Below, in pieces: positions 45,623 to 57,339 of a stretch of 64,000 nucleotides of DNA. Below the pieces are notes generated by a model. It was not told where the DNA came from. It did no database searches and saw only the letters and a program-made list of their open reading frames with translations. The translations under genes and the position numbers were made by a program. Position 1 is the stretch's first letter. Every line of letters starts with the position of its first letter. This DNA is from Falciphora oryzae (taxonomy: Eukaryota > Ascomycota > Sordariomycetes > Magnaporthales > Magnaporthaceae): the NCBI GenBank assembly GCA_000733355.1, contig JNVV01000043.1:129392-193391 (forward strand). Direction: 5' to 3'.

Positions 45623-47349
45623 GGTTGTTGACAGCCGAGAACGGTGTGGCGCAAGGAATCGAGTATTGACTGATTGTGTGAATTATTTTGTCGGCATCGC
45701 TGAGAGATGGGCCGAAGGCAAAAAGTCCGCCCGCGGCGGGCATCCGCATGATCAACAAGAAGACACGCGATGGGGGATGACCCGAGGTGCTCGGAACGTA
45801 GAATGTGCGGCGGCCGGGATACTTCCCAAAACTGGGGGTTTGCTGCAGGCCGGGGTTAGGCAAGGCCATTGATGTCTATTTGGATGGTCACGTTCAGCAT
45901 CATGGCAAATTAAATAACACGCGGGGAAAGAAATGGAATTGCCGACAGGATGGCGCCAGCTACATTGAACAATACATCAGGACTTCGGTGCGAGAGGACT
46001 CACGAAGGGGTGCCCGACCATTAGGAGAGCGATAATAGACAGCATAAAGCGGCAGATTACCAGCGGTGGCGGGTCAACTCGCCCGACTTCTCCGCGGCTC
46101 TTGCAGATTTGGGATGCAGGACAGCTGGCCTGCGTCCGTTGCTGCCAATCGAATGCAAACGGAAACAGCGAAAATGGCCGTCCTTAAGCAGCTGAAGGTA
46201 CATACGAGTACTCCGGTCCCTAAAGTGACGCGAAATGCTCACAGCATGGGAACAGACCTTCGCATCTTGAAGCACGCGTCCGAAAAGCACGCGTCGAGCC
46301 ACCGCAATAAGCTGGAAGGATTCTATTCCTGCGCGAACTTCTAGCGCGGTGCGGGCCGCCCCGCGCTTGACCGAACCTCAACCGAAATTGGTGGTCTTTG
46401 TGAGTGCCGCGAAGGTGGAAACCGCACCGTCATGGTCCGGCACTTTCAGACATAGGGAGGTACTGAGACGCAGCTTGAAGTCGCGACACCTTTATTCCAC
46501 GCTACCATCTCTCGGACCTAGCGATTACGGCATGGGTAGATGCAAGGACTCGGGCTGGGGTTTTGCGCTGCAACCCGACGGACTGTAAATCATTGGTCCG
46601 GGGGTCAGCCTTGAAAAGTGGGTACTCCTTCCTAATTGGGTAGTGGGCTCAAAAAAGCTGACCGCAGGTTCCAGCTGCCGCCAAGGACAAGATCCTCGAC
46701 ATCCGCTGCAGCTACAAACCAGCTTAGCCGCCAGCCTTACCGCCTCGATTGCGTTGCGGCCCTCGCTTCCTCGGCCCTGTTTCGGCGAGCTGGCCTCCGA
46801 CTCTAAGAGATGCGAGTGTCGCCAGCCAGTTATTTGCTGCCAGTCTCGAGTAACAAGCCACTGGGAACGAAGCCTCGACTTTCTGCGCGCCTGGGATTGC
46901 AGACGGATGTAGAAGGGGGGGATAGAGAATGCGTGACTGCTTGGTGTATACGAAAACATGCATGTTCCTCGGCCGGTGGGCCGACTGTCCTCTTTCCATT
47001 TGCCGCATACATGCATCATATGGATCCTCCATGACAAGGCGTCCTTGTGTTTTCCATACATGTGATGGTGGCGGCGGACGCCAACAGCAAGGTGTTCGCC
47101 TCCGTCTCGGCCTCAATAACAAACACCAATCTTCTGTGCTCGGTCCTTGAGGCGCTGGAGGTGGGCCTCAGTCAGAGCCGCGGGCAAATTCTTTGTGAGA
47201 CTGGAAATCCTGTCCAGCATCTGGGGGCCGGGACTGCAGTCTTGGTGGTCGTTATACTTCCCATTGCCTCCATCGTGTCTTGCGTTGTGGACCATGATTC
47301 CTTTAGGAATCCTCCTAAGCCTTCTCTCTAAATCTTGCAAGACAAGGTC
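45623..47349. other. intergenic, no supported gene
   Basis: This region holds the promoter of the ankyrin gene and the 3' end of the BTB gene. Several overlapping frames of 60-178 codons show no motif. A tRNA-Tyr-like anticodon loop was checked near 46575 and rejected. Confidence 0.4.
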
Positions 47350-48342
47350 TTAGTCGACATATGTGAAGCCCGTGCGGTGCAGGAGGTTTGCGACACATAG
47401 AGCGCGGGTAAGGGAGCCGATGACGGCCGCATCACAGGCATTCCTCTCTCCAGCACTCGGCTGTATGTCGCCACCGTAGATACGCGAGTAATGACACTTG
47501 CAGCGAGGAGGGGGCGACACTCTCCTAACCAACGAAAGCCAAAACTCTTGGATGAAGTCGATGAGCGATTCCGCAGTCTGCAGACGGATTGTTGAGATAC
47601 GGTCTGGTGGGCGAGGAGTCAGAGTTAGCGTCGTTCGATTCCGGCGGAACGCGAGCCAGTGCCACTTACCAAGGATTCCGGTCGAGTCCAGGTGAACCAA
47701 GTGTGCTTTACGAGGAAGGGTTATGGTAGGGCCAACAGAGGATAATGGGGGCTCCTGTGGCGCTAGCGACGGAGATTTCCAAAGCAAATCTTCGGCTGAC
47801 TTCTTGAGCAAGACGTGATTCCCGAGGACCCAGGCTATCCAAGCGGTGAGGGCATTGTCGATGGTCCCCCCCTGATTCTGGCTCTCGGCAGACTGGCACC
47901 AGGCTTTGGCCCAAGGTCTCAGAGGCTCGGTAATGTCGTACTTGTCGACACAGACACAGAGTTGGTGAAGAGCCGCAAGGCTCATGGAGTCTGGGACATC
48001 CTTGAAACGAGAATGGATGATGCTCAGAATGATCTGGAAAGCCTTTGGGGAGTCTTGGGGAAGCTTCACGATCCAGTCGCCGGCATCTGGTCGCTTTTCC
48101 ACCCACGGCCCATTCAGCATTGAGTTGAACACGGGCGACGTGCGCGAGAGCGTCCGGGAGCAAACCGTGAATAGGGCTTGGTCCGGACCGTCGGCGCCGA
48201 CGAGGAGCTGGAGATCCCCGAGGCCGTCAAATGGCACTACCGTTGCTGGCCGAGCTTCAACAACGCCGCCCGTTGAAGGTGTAGCCGCTAAAGGCGTGGC
48301 TTCCGCCGGGGATTCCTCCCCTTGGCTGTCAGTGCCTGCCAT
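47350..48342 (-). CDS. BTB/POZ domain protein, 308 aa
   Basis: Two exons on the minus strand, 47670-48342 and 47604 excluded to 47669 as intron, then 47350-47603. The 66-nt intron (GTAAGT, internal GCTAACT branch, CCACCAG) is a multiple of three and open, so it can be misread as coding; splicing joins G|AC to give DRISTIRL. Residues ~40-145 form a fungal BTB domain: DLQLLVG, a FTVCSRTLSRTSPVFNSML helix, WIVKLPQDSPKAFQIIL and the ADKYDIT-like CVCVDKYDITEPL. The C-terminal half is a poorly conserved helical region common in Sordariomycete BTB families. These proteins form dimers or recruit cullin-3, but no BACK or Kelch domain is visible. Confidence 0.75.
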   Translation of the reverse strand: MAGTDSQGEESPAEATPLAATPSTGGVVEARPATVVPFDGLGDLQLLVGADGPDQALFTVCSRTLSRTSPVFNSMLNGPWVEKRPDAGDWIVKLPQDSPKAFQIILSIIHSRFKDVPDSMSLAALHQLCVCVDKYDITEPLRPWAKAWCQSAESQNQGGTIDNALTAWIAWVLGNHVLLKKSAEDLLWKSPSLAPQEPPLSSVGPTITLPRKAHLVHLDSTGILGKWHWLAFRRNRTTLTLTPRPPDRISTIRLQTAESLIDFIQEFWLSLVRRVSPPPRCKCHYSRIYGGDIQPSAGERNACDAAVIGSLTRALCVANLLHRTGFTYVD

Positions 48343-48725
48343 CGTGGGGAGCAGTGATCGGCCGCGTGGGGGAGTGGTATATCGCGCGCAGTTGTTTACG
48401 TGTCAAGACACCGCGAGGCTGCTGAAAAGCACATTTGGCTTTCTGGTGTGGCCCCACAATTTTTTGTTGGCTTGAGGACAGAAGGCCTTCGACGCATGCG
48501 ACGAGCTTCGCAACGAATCGAGACCGAACCGGTGACAGGAGCGCCCGGTAAACCGAGTTCCCCATATCTTCATCGGAAAAGTCGCTTCCGGCAACGCCGT
48601 TATAAAGTCGGGCAAATATCGTAACGAGGCCGTTGTACAGCACAAGCTGTCCGGTATCCACCCTTCCCATCTATCATCCACGCTCTACTTCCGCACGATT
48701 ACCATCTCAATTGAAACGGCATACA
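48343..48725. other. promoter side of the BTB gene, no supported gene
   Basis: Only short overlapping frames are present between the BTB start codon and the dynamin relic. Confidence 0.35.
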
Positions 48726-49428
48726 ATGGCTCCATTAAAACTCCAATCGAAAAATAGGCTCCGCCCCAAGGGTATAAGAAAATATATCGACCTGCCGGAA
48801 ATCGTCGTTTATGGCGACCAATCCCCCGAAAAACCTCCGTTTTCGAAGCTATCTCGGGGATGTCCTTCCCCGCCAAAAACAACCTATGTACGCGGTTCGC
48901 AACGGAACTGGTTCTTCGTCGGGATGCAACCCCTGGGATGAAGGTCTCCATCATCGCAGGCCCCGAAAAATCGCTGGATAAAAAGGTCCAACTCTCTCGT
49001 CTCCATCTTGGAATTAACCTCGCTAAACCTAACATCGGGAGCGTGGTCGAACAAGCTAAAAGTAGTAATGGGGCTCTCTGATACCAAAACCTTCAGCACT
49101 AACACCCTTCGCGCGGAACTTTATAGACCTACCCAGCGGCGTCTCACCCTCGTCGACCTTCCGGGCCTCTTCCGGGCGAGCAACAGTAACCGGTCGGTAG
49201 CGGACGCCACTGCCGTCAGGAAAATGGTCTGCGGTTACATGAAAAAAACCACGAAACGTCATCCTAGCCGTCGTTTCGGCGGAAAACGATTTCGCGCCTC
49301 AAGAGGTGACTGAATTGGCCCGCACACTTGACCGGAAGGGAACCCGCACCCTAGGGGTCATCACGAACATCGCGAAAGCGGTGCGACTCACCCTTCGACC
49401 AATGTGGCGAAGAAACATCGCCCCCTGA
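48726..49428 (+). pseudogene. dynamin-family GTPase pseudogene (G domain remnant)
   Basis: The dynamin G domain can be followed across at least four reading-frame segments. 48726-48850 gives LRPKGIRKYIDLPEIVVYGDQS, with the P-loop wrecked (GDQSPEKPP instead of the GDQSSGKS type). From ~48846 a second frame gives MSFPAKNNLCTRFATELVLRRD and a stop at 49081. From ~49058 a third frame gives GLSDTKTFSTNTL and the switch LTLVDLPGLFRA. From ~49253 a fourth frame gives VILAVVSAENDFAPQEVTELARTLD and GTRTLGVIT, with the TKxD motif lost, then a stop at 49426. Frameshifts plus loss of G1 and G4 make it non-functional. Confidence 0.8.
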
Positions 49429-51087
49429 GCCTTGAAACTGCTGATCAAGGCCCCTAATACGGCGCCCTCGACTTCGAGCAGGCGGCAGACGTTCAACTAT
49501 CTCGGCTGTGATGGGATCAAATTCCGCCACGGGACGTGTACTGATCTTCAGGTTGGCTTATGGGCTGTTGTTCTCATCTCTCTGCCAATAAAAGGTCGAA
49601 AGGGATGGTCTCAATTTAGTTGTTCTCAGGCCCTTATGCCCCTAATTGCATAATGATTCTAAACCCTCTCCGCTGGATTACAAAGTGGAATATGCCAGCG
49701 CGTTTCTAAAACGGTCAGGAGACTCCGCCGGTGGACGGCAGCAACCAGCGTCGCCGTGGCCGCGTCGACCTTTTCCAACACCGGATCGTCGTCGTCAAGA
49801 AGACAATGGCGCAGGCCGACGACCTTACCCTGGCAGCCCAGCTCGCGAGCCTGAACGCGACCGCCAAGTCCACAGACGCGGCCGTCGTGGCCCTCAACGC
49901 CGCCAAGGGTACCGCGAAGGTGAGGCAGGGCGAGGCCGCCGCCACCACCGCCGTCGTATCCGCCGAGGGGCGCTCGCGGAAATCTCGGCCCTCACATGCC
50001 TCAAGGCCGTCTACACCACCGCCCTAAACGGCGCGAGGCTCAGGCCGTGGCGCACATGCTGAAGCAGCCGGAGGAGACGGCCAAGAGGCTCGTGGAGATT
50101 GAGCTCGAGGAGGCAACTTTTCGCGATCTACACGGCTTGCAGCTTCGCGACCGTCGGCCGTGGTCGCCGCGGGCATCGCTGCGCAACTGCTGGGCTTTTC
50201 CAGACACCGGGACGTACGGGACAAGATCAGACACTGCTCGTGGCTGAAGAGGGCCGAGGGTATGAGCGCGGTGTTTGAGGCCCCGTCCAACAGAGGACTG
50301 GATTGCGGGCTCCGCTGTTTGGCGCCGTGGAAGGAACGGCGCTAAGGCTTCCTTCCCTCGTCGACGCCGGTGCCCATCTCACAAAGCGGATCTTTTGGAG
50401 GATGGCACCTTCTGTGATGAGCACCCTTCCTGAGATGGAGAGAGGGATCTTCTCCGAACTGGGTCGCAATCCCACGCTCGGTTCTCAGCCTCGTAGGCTT
50501 CGTCCCGCCTCCTCGAGGAGCCGGAAGCGTCGCAGTACCAGCCGTTCCTCCGGCTCATCGTGTCGGCCGGGAAGCCCTCCCAGTCCGGGACCTACGAAGG
50601 TAGGCCGCTGGGGCTGCCGTCGTAATAGTCCGACCTCGCCGCCTCGTACAAAAGGTCCTCGCTGCTTCCCCTGTCGACTAAAGAGGCAGCGGCGTCCAGA
50701 TAAGAGCTGCTATCGCACAGGCCCTGGAGCACATACACCTTGTCCACGGCCAGCGTCGCCCTCGCGGACCGGAAAATGCGCAGCATCCGCAGCAGGGTCT
50801 TACTTCGTCTGATCTATACGAGTGTGACCGGCCAGTAAGAGACGGCGAAATACTTTCATCGTCGAGTGCCTGGTGGGACGCGGAAAAGAAAACCACCCAA
50901 AGAACAATGGGATTTAAATGGAAGGGACCTGCCCTACATATTCTGGGGGTGGGACCACCAAGCCGTAACCTTCACCTCGCCGACTACCGCCAGTCGCTAA
51001 TACAAGACTAGCTCAGACACAAGAGTATCACAGCGGCCACCAGATATTTCCAAATCATCCAAAGCCAGTTAGCCAGCCATCCTACCA
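49429..51087. other. decayed region, possibly more pseudogene
   Basis: Protein-like segments appear in different plus-strand frames without an intact gene. One Ala-rich helical stretch lies at 49806-49965, another at 50040-50145 (LKQPEETAKRLVEIELEEA), and a third, open for ~70 codons, at 50793-51014. They are broken by stops and shifts. They could be the decayed tail of the dynamin-like gene or another dead gene. Confidence 0.35.
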
Positions 51088-53029
51088 TCAGACACGCAAG
51101 TTCTGCGAATTTGCCAGCAGAAACTCAAAGCTCGCATTCCTGAAGTCGTCTGTCATCAGGGTGGCCCCATCCCCTGTAAAGTTTAACAACATGTTCCCCT
51201 GGCTCCATCGCGGCCAATCTATAAGCTGGACTTGCTGCGACCGGGGCCTGCCGCCCGTGCTGTTGTTCGGGTCAAGGTTGTAGACAAAGTTGAAGTAGTA
51301 CTGATGGATCACCTTTCTGATCGCGTTGTCTGGAAAGCCGTAAAACACCTGAGCAATGTCTGTGGCATGGAATGTGCCGAGTATGGGCGTACCATGCGCG
51401 TACGTCGCAAGGTAAGACCAAGACGGCGTGTCTGGGCTGTTGAGGCTGGTGAACTTGAGCATGGCCCGTCGCGGCAAAGTGAAGGTCATATCGCCAAGGA
51501 TGGCGGCCAAACGCTTGAACTGAGGGTACAGGTTGTTGCCCGCGCCGGTGCGAAAAGGAGATCCCGCGGCGGGGTCGTCGGGGTATGTAGCCACGAGACC
51601 CCGTATCTGCTGGGGGGAGGCCCCGCGAAAGAACTTCGCGGCCAAGTAGCTCTCGACGTCGACTGTCGTACTAAGATTGCTTTGGAACAGCGCAAAGAGT
51701 GTCCCTTCATCTTCCTGGTCTCCAACGATAAAGGGCACCTTGGCAACCTTGCCCGTCGCTGCAAGAGTCTCGGGCGACTGTGTTAGGACTTTGCCATCGG
51801 GACGCGGGAGATAGGACAGGGCGATCGAATCGAAAGACAAGACGCTGGGCACCGAGTTTGTCGCGCTGAGGAGTTTCTGCCATGGGTGTTAGAGGAAATA
51901 CACCGAACAGAACCAAATATATCTCCGAAATGGCTACGCCTTACCTTGAAGTCCACGCATCGCAAGCATGCCAAAGTGTCTTTTTGGCCGCTGCAGCCGG
52001 CGTTCCTGACGACTGTGTCATACACCTCCTGTCCCTTGGCCGTGTCCACTGGGTCGGCGGGCACAATGGAGCCCGAGTTCATTATGGCGCCGTGAAAGAG
52101 GGACTTTCCTTTGTAGGTGATGTCGCCATCAAACATGATCATCTGGTCGAAGATGGAGATGGCGCCAGCCGACTCTCCCCACAATGTAACCCGGTCGGGA
52201 TCGCCACCTGTGTCGCCAGGGTCGGAATGTTAGCATCGCCGGTCGGCTGAGGTGAAGGCACAAGTCGTGCTCAGGGGGCCGCCTCGGCGAAAATGCTCGA
52301 CACGAAAGACTCACCAAACTCGGCGATGTTGTCCGCCACCCATTGCATCCCAAGTCGTTGGTCCAGAAGCCCGAGATTGGCGCTCCCATCCTGCAGGATC
52401 TCCCTCCCGGGCATGAATCCGAAGCCGCCCACCCTGTAGTTGACGGCGACTACGACCATGGGCTTGCCCACGGCCATCGCATTGGCCAGCAGACTGCTGG
52501 CATCATACATCTGCGTACCTCCCAGCTCAAAACCGCCACCGAATATCCATAGCAGCACAGGCAGTTTGCTGTCCCTCGTCGTGCCTGCCGGTCGCTGCAC
52601 GTTGAGGGTCAGACAGTCCTCTTGGCCGTTCAACGCGGCCATAAACAAAGGCGAGCCCCGCACGAGGTCAATGATGGCGCCGCCTAGACTGGGTTCGTTG
52701 ATGCTTGGGAGGACGAACTGCGGGCATGCCGCTGGAAGAGCGGCCGTGGCTTCAACCCTGCCAAGCGAGCCGGCTAGGGGCTGCGGTGGCTTGAGCCGTA
52801 GCGCACCGACCGGCGGCTGCGCGAACGGAATTCCCTTGAAGGACTCGGTCTTGCCTGGAATGATGCCGAGAAAGGAGTCGGAGCTGCCCACGATGGTGGC
52901 CGCTGGGCTCCGGATAACAACCGTCGGAGAGCCGCCATCGAAAAGCCCTCGTCTGCCAACGCTGCCTGACACCGCAACCGCGGCGCCGCAGAACCACGCG
53001 TACGCCCAAACGAGACACGAAGCCTTCAT
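51088..53029 (-). CDS. secreted type-B carboxylesterase/lipase (Candida rugosa lipase-like), 588 aa
   Basis: Three exons on the minus strand: 52315-53029, 51945-52207 and 51088-51876, with introns of 107 and 68 nt. The start at 53029 was chosen because it gives a standard signal peptide ([22 protein letters not shown]); the frame is open upstream. The oxyanion-hole element [10 protein letters not shown], the [11 protein letters not shown] motif, and GESAG with Ser251 identify the family. Glu383 (QEDEGTLF) and His496 (GTFHATD) complete the triad, so the enzyme looks active. It should be extracellular and hydrolyse carboxylic esters such as lipids. Possible N-glycosylation sites (NNS, NLS, NFT) are present. 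Confidence 0.92.
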
Positions 53030-53689
53030 AACACTTTTAGCTATACTGGGAGAAACGAAGGACGAAAACAAAGAGGCTTTGTGATGGCTTACACGGGCAG
53101 AGGCGCTTGGCAAAAATTAAAAGCTTGGCCGATCATAAGGTGCTTCATTTTGCAAAGCCGCCGGATTCCAAATCTGCTGAGAGGCTGGTTGCGATTGGTG
53201 CTCCGTAACTGGAAGTGTGATGGGTCTGGAATCGCTCGCAAGTCTCTATCTCCAAACAGCTGCCTACCTTATGATTACACGCCTGATGCTGGGATTTGCT
53301 TCACCTTGCTCAGCCATCCGGCCACAAACCGATGTGCTAGGAATTGTACTCGAACACGAGTATGATTCGTGCCTTTTTCCTTCTTTTTCTTTTTCTTCCC
53401 TCTTTGGCGCCTTAAAATCAAAGGGCACGTCTCGTCTGAACTTCCCAGCCAACCGTTTGCTCAGCAAAGCATTGTTATCATGCGCGGCCTCTGCTGCTGT
53501 CTCAAAACCCACCGCCCGCACAAAATATGTTTCGCGCCGACTTCGCCACATCTCGCCGGCCGCACCAGCCCCTGGCCGCAATGCTGGAGGTTGGCCAAGC
53601 AAGTCGACCGGGCCCCCGCCTGCGCGCGCTGATGGTGCACGGCAGCCGGCTGCTGCTGACGGTCGACAAGGACTGCAATCCGCTCGATT
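53030..53689. other. lipase promoter side, no supported gene
   Basis: It contains the promoter of the lipase gene. Plus-strand frames at 53217-53891 and 53527-54213 are likely shadows of decayed minus-strand coding sequence and have no motif. Confidence 0.35.
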
Positions 53690-54300
53690 TAGAGGGCGTC
53701 CTTTTCAGCTTCGACAAGGTATCCGAACCGGGGCCACAGCTGCGCGCGTACAAGCACGACGACGCCGGCTCGGCGCTGGCGCTGCAGCTGTATTATGTCG
53801 GCAGGGGACGGAAAGTGCGTCCCCGCCCCGCCGACATGATGGAAGGGGTACTGCCAGAAGTACATCGATTCGCGCTGCGACCGGTCCATGAGCTGCCGCT
53901 GCCGCTGCCGGATGGTGTCCGCCGACTTGAAGGGAAGGTGGAAGCCGAAAACGCGGACTGGGCTCAGCGGGAGCGGGGTGGGAAGGGAGATGAGCGCCAG
54001 AGCGTGCAGGAGCGCGGTCCGCTGCAGGCGCCGGCCATAGGTGATCTCCGTGGCGGCGTAGGACCGCAGCGAGGATACGGAGGGGCAAGGGGACGGGTTG
54101 CTGGTGGAGTCCTGGAGCTGCGCGTCGGTGTAGGAGAAGGGGAAGCTAGCGTTCTCAAAGGTCGGCTACGCTGTCTGCGAGGGAGGGGAAAGCGTTTGGC
54201 AGCGAGGAGATAAGGCCTGGCTCCGTGACGGGCTCGTGGAGTATCAGGAACCCGCCATAAAGCTCTTGAGGTGGCGGACGGTTGGGGCGTTTCGGGCCCG
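53690..54300 (-). pseudogene. possible broken unknown gene
   Basis: Minus-strand frames read as natural protein but in pieces. A segment from ~54265 (FLILHEPVTEPGLISSLPN) loses frame near 54155. The next segment (FENASFPFSYTDAQLQDS to the FWQYPFHHVG area) runs to a stop near 53690. A segment upstream of 54265 lies in yet another frame. No family is recognised. Codon use and amino-acid composition suggest past coding rather than chance. Confidence 0.35.
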
Positions 54301-55704
54301 CGCAGGAGTAGGGTTTCTCTCCACCACCCTCTTCCGGCGAGTTTGATTCTTGCTCGACCGGCCGCCCCGCAGGGTTTTAGCGTCCTGCCCCTGACCGGTC
54401 TTATTGCTATTGGGCTGAGACGTGGGAGCCGGATCGTTCTCGTTGCCGTGTCCGCTCTCGGCTGATCTGCGCGCTAGGGCCCACTAACTCACCTAGCACT
54501 CCTCGCGCACTTTGCTTTACCAAGTCGCTATTTGAAATATACTGCGCCCCTTTTCGCAACCCTATCCTCCTCTCTCGCTCCCGCTTCTTCGGCCCAGGCG
54601 GATTGCTCTGCGGCGCGGTTGCCGCTGGGCTTCTGACGCTGAAGCTCGATTTTGCCGCCGACGTAACCGTGTGGTCCAGTCCCGGCAGCTCGCCCTCCTC
54701 GCCGGACAGCGATTGGTCGCTCGCCGTGCAGCCGCCGCCTCGATACCGCGCCCGGCTCTCCGATATTGCTTTAGGTCCAGGTTCCTGTCGAGTTCGGAGC
54801 CGTCATCGTCGTTATCGAACCCCCATACATTTTTTTCCACTATTTTGGTCCCGCCCGCCCTATTTCGATAGCGAGCGCTTTTTAGGGCTGACGGTGCGGG
54901 CTTTGACGCGGGTCAGCCAGAAAATCTGCAAGGCGGCGCGGATGTTAACGCAGTCGAGGGCAGTACAATTGAGGGAGCAGAAAGATGGTATTCGGAGTAG
55001 GTTGGGCCTGACCCTGCAGAGATTCGGGATATCTCTGGGGGATCCACCTTGTGGAGCCTCCTCCCTTATCTGGCGATAAGGGTCCATCTGCCGTGACAGC
55101 GATCTGTTTTGTGGTAAGGGATTTGGTTCCGAAGGTTAACGTTTTAAGGTTAAAAAGCCGGACGGCGAAAGCGTAAAGGCGTGTTAGGAAACGCATAATC
55201 TCGTTTTAGAAGAGGGCAAAGGCGAAGCGGGCGAAAAGGAGCTCGGGGGCGAGGCTTTGGAAGGTTTGGGAGGCGAGGTGTCACGTCCAGTAGGGCCTCT
55301 TACTGCAGATAGAGAAGTGTGAGGGTCCAAGACGTGTTTACAACGAGCTGTTCCTACTCTACGAGTACTTCGAATCTGAGGAAAAAGGAGAAAGAAAGCA
55401 AGTGCCAGGCGCGTGCCAGGCGTCTGATCGGGGCAGTCCTTGGCCCGTGCGATCGCTCCATGGACCTGTGGGTCCGGCGTTCCCCGGGCCGGCCCCGGCC
55501 CGTTGGGTCGGGCTCTGTGCCTGGCCGAGGCCGCCGAAGCCCCTCAACCGGGCCATAGCCCGTTGCATCCAGAAACTTGAACTCTTTCCAGTGGATTACA
55601 TCAACCACCAAAGGTTCCACAGATAATGTTAGTCCGTCTCCAGTTGTCTGGGAGTTGAGCTCAGACACCCTTCACCTCAGCAGCTATTTACATGATGTCA
55701 ATGG
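54301..55704. other. no supported gene; probably decayed repeats
   Basis: Mixed GC- and AT-rich patches with short frames on both strands. Part of it (55450-55560) is a GGCC/CCGG-rich stretch. I see no coding or structural signal that I can defend. Confidence 0.35.
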
Positions 55705-57339
55705 TTAGCCGAGTTCGATCTCTAGCGCCTTAGCAACTTCGCTTGACCCCATCTGAGACGCATCCGAACAGATTGCCAGGGTAGCCATGGTTAAGAGCAA
55801 GAGTTCACAGGCAGCGACAGCCTGGTTCGCGGGGTCCGGCATGTTCTTTGGCAGCCCTGGGCGCCGGATCTTTGTGGCAAACACGTGAAGCTTCCAACCC
55901 TGGAGGATCTTGAGCAATAACATGTGCTGCCCGTACGGGAGCGATGGGTGTGGCCCTATGCCGCTAGTGCCTGCGCCGGCTTCCGCAAATCCGATGCAAG
56001 CAGTCCAGGCATCGGCATCCACAGGAATCCTTTTGCGGTTCTTGACCGTCTGGCACCAAGCCATTGCTTGAGAGGTCCCGGTGATGAATTCGGAGCTGAT
56101 GTGGACCGTGTCTGGCAAAGGGAGCTCTGGGCGATCCGCAATAACCGTGGCACCGTTGGGACCCTTTCGCTGCAGTGTCTGATAGGGATCGCGCCACCAG
56201 TGTCTGATGCACCAGAGGAGAGCTGCAGCACATGCGCCGTTCTGCTCGTTGGAGAGTTCGTTCCTGGGGAAGGTCCGAACACACGATACCAAGCAAGGCT
56301 CACGGTCTTGGAGCAGTCGAAAGAAGGAAACCTGTCCGGCGTCCAACTGTCCTTGCAGGGCGGCATCGTTGCGAACAAGTTCTTCCGCCCAAGAGGTGAA
56401 TCTTGCCTCGTCCTCCTCGTCGTTGAGGACAAGGACGGGAGGACTGAGTTGCCGAGGCCACGCTATACGTCTCGAGCTTGAACCGCCATCAGGCGTTCCG
56501 CCGACAAGGTCGAGCTCGAGCCTGCCCGGAGAAGGGACACAACCACTGCTCCACACGGCATCGGCGTAGATGGACTGGGCTGTCTGCTGCGACATCTCCT
56601 CGAGGATGTGGTACCGGCCGTTGGGCGAGCCGCTGAAATGGGCTAGCCGTGTGGGTCGATCGACGCCGGCATACTGATCTAGGTAGATGGAGGCACCGCC
56701 ATTGGTCATGGTGATTCGCGTCCCGCTGATCTCGATATTCCGCAAGCCCATTGCTCGGGCAAATCCCCACAGCGAGTGTAAGTTGGTCACCGCGTTGGCG
56801 GGCCGGATCGCGCCGTCGCAGGCTAGAGCGCTGGCTCCTGTCAGGAGAGGCCAGTATGTACGGGTTATGCCGCACATATCCATTGCGTCGGACCAACAAG
56901 CCTCGGACCTCTTTCTTGTCGTCCCGCGAACGGCGTACATGCGCCCCGTAAAGCGGCCTCCCCCTGTGGCGATGGATTGCGTCGCCGATTCGACAAGCCG
57001 GTCCCTCACGCGGCGGTCGAGGGTTCCACGCCCTTCCCCCGTCGCCTCGCGGCGAAGGCAATCTTCTAGTGCACCAACCGTGATAAAGGGCACCGTGAGG
57101 ACCATTGGATCTCCGAAGGGCGAACGGATGCGGAAGAAGCCGAGGATCTCGAAGGCTACGCCCCTCAGTTGCGGCCATGTGATGGCCCATGTTCCGATCG
57201 CCAGTTTGTCCGTCTTGCCCTTTCTTCTCGCCTCGATAGATTGTTGGATGTTCACTTGGGCGAGAGCAGCGAATAAGGCCAGGATAGAGATTGCCATGGA
57301 CGCTGTGGCTATAGCCGTCCCGGTATCCATGTTGACCAC
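55705..57339 (-). CDS. hypothetical protein with N-terminal membrane anchor, 544 aa
   Basis: One uninterrupted frame of 544 codons starts MVNMDTGTAIATASMAISIL; residues ~8-30 form one hydrophobic segment, followed by a basic stretch (EARRKGKTDK), so the bulk is probably cytosolic. The remainder is soluble, with an acidic DDEEDEARF-like run (NDEEDEARF) near residue 310 and a Cys/Trp-rich part (ALLWCIRHWWRD) near 375. No catalytic motif or named domain is recognised. It may be an accessory protein specific to filamentous ascomycetes. The next gene on the right (IspE) is divergent from it. Confidence 0.7.
   Translation of the reverse strand: MVNMDTGTAIATASMAISILALFAALAQVNIQQSIEARRKGKTDKLAIGTWAITWPQLRGVAFEILGFFRIRSPFGDPMVLTVPFITVGALEDCLRREATGEGRGTLDRRVRDRLVESATQSIATGGGRFTGRMYAVRGTTRKRSEACWSDAMDMCGITRTYWPLLTGASALACDGAIRPANAVTNLHSLWGFARAMGLRNIEISGTRITMTNGGASIYLDQYAGVDRPTRLAHFSGSPNGRYHILEEMSQQTAQSIYADAVWSSGCVPSPGRLELDLVGGTPDGGSSSRRIAWPRQLSPPVLVLNDEEDEARFTSWAEELVRNDAALQGQLDAGQVSFFRLLQDREPCLVSCVRTFPRNELSNEQNGACAAALLWCIRHWWRDPYQTLQRKGPNGATVIADRPELPLPDTVHISSEFITGTSQAMAWCQTVKNRKRIPVDADAWTACIGFAEAGAGTSGIGPHPSLPYGQHMLLLKILQGWKLHVFATKIRRPGLPKNMPDPANQAVAACELLLLTMATLAICSDASQMGSSEVAKALEIELG

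Noticed and set aside
46546..46620. tRNA-Tyr-like ACTGTAAATC loop
   Set aside because: The flanking sequence does not form acceptor, D and T arms, and no GTTCRANNC T-loop is present at the right distance.
47604..47669. In-frame continuation of the BTB protein through this 66-nt segment
   Set aside because: GTAAGT, a CTAACT branch motif and CAG at the ends, with length a multiple of three, mark it as an intron, although retention would not break the frame.
55440..55560. GGCC/CCGG-rich stretch as a transposon end
   Set aside because: No target duplication or matching inverted partner is visible in the window.
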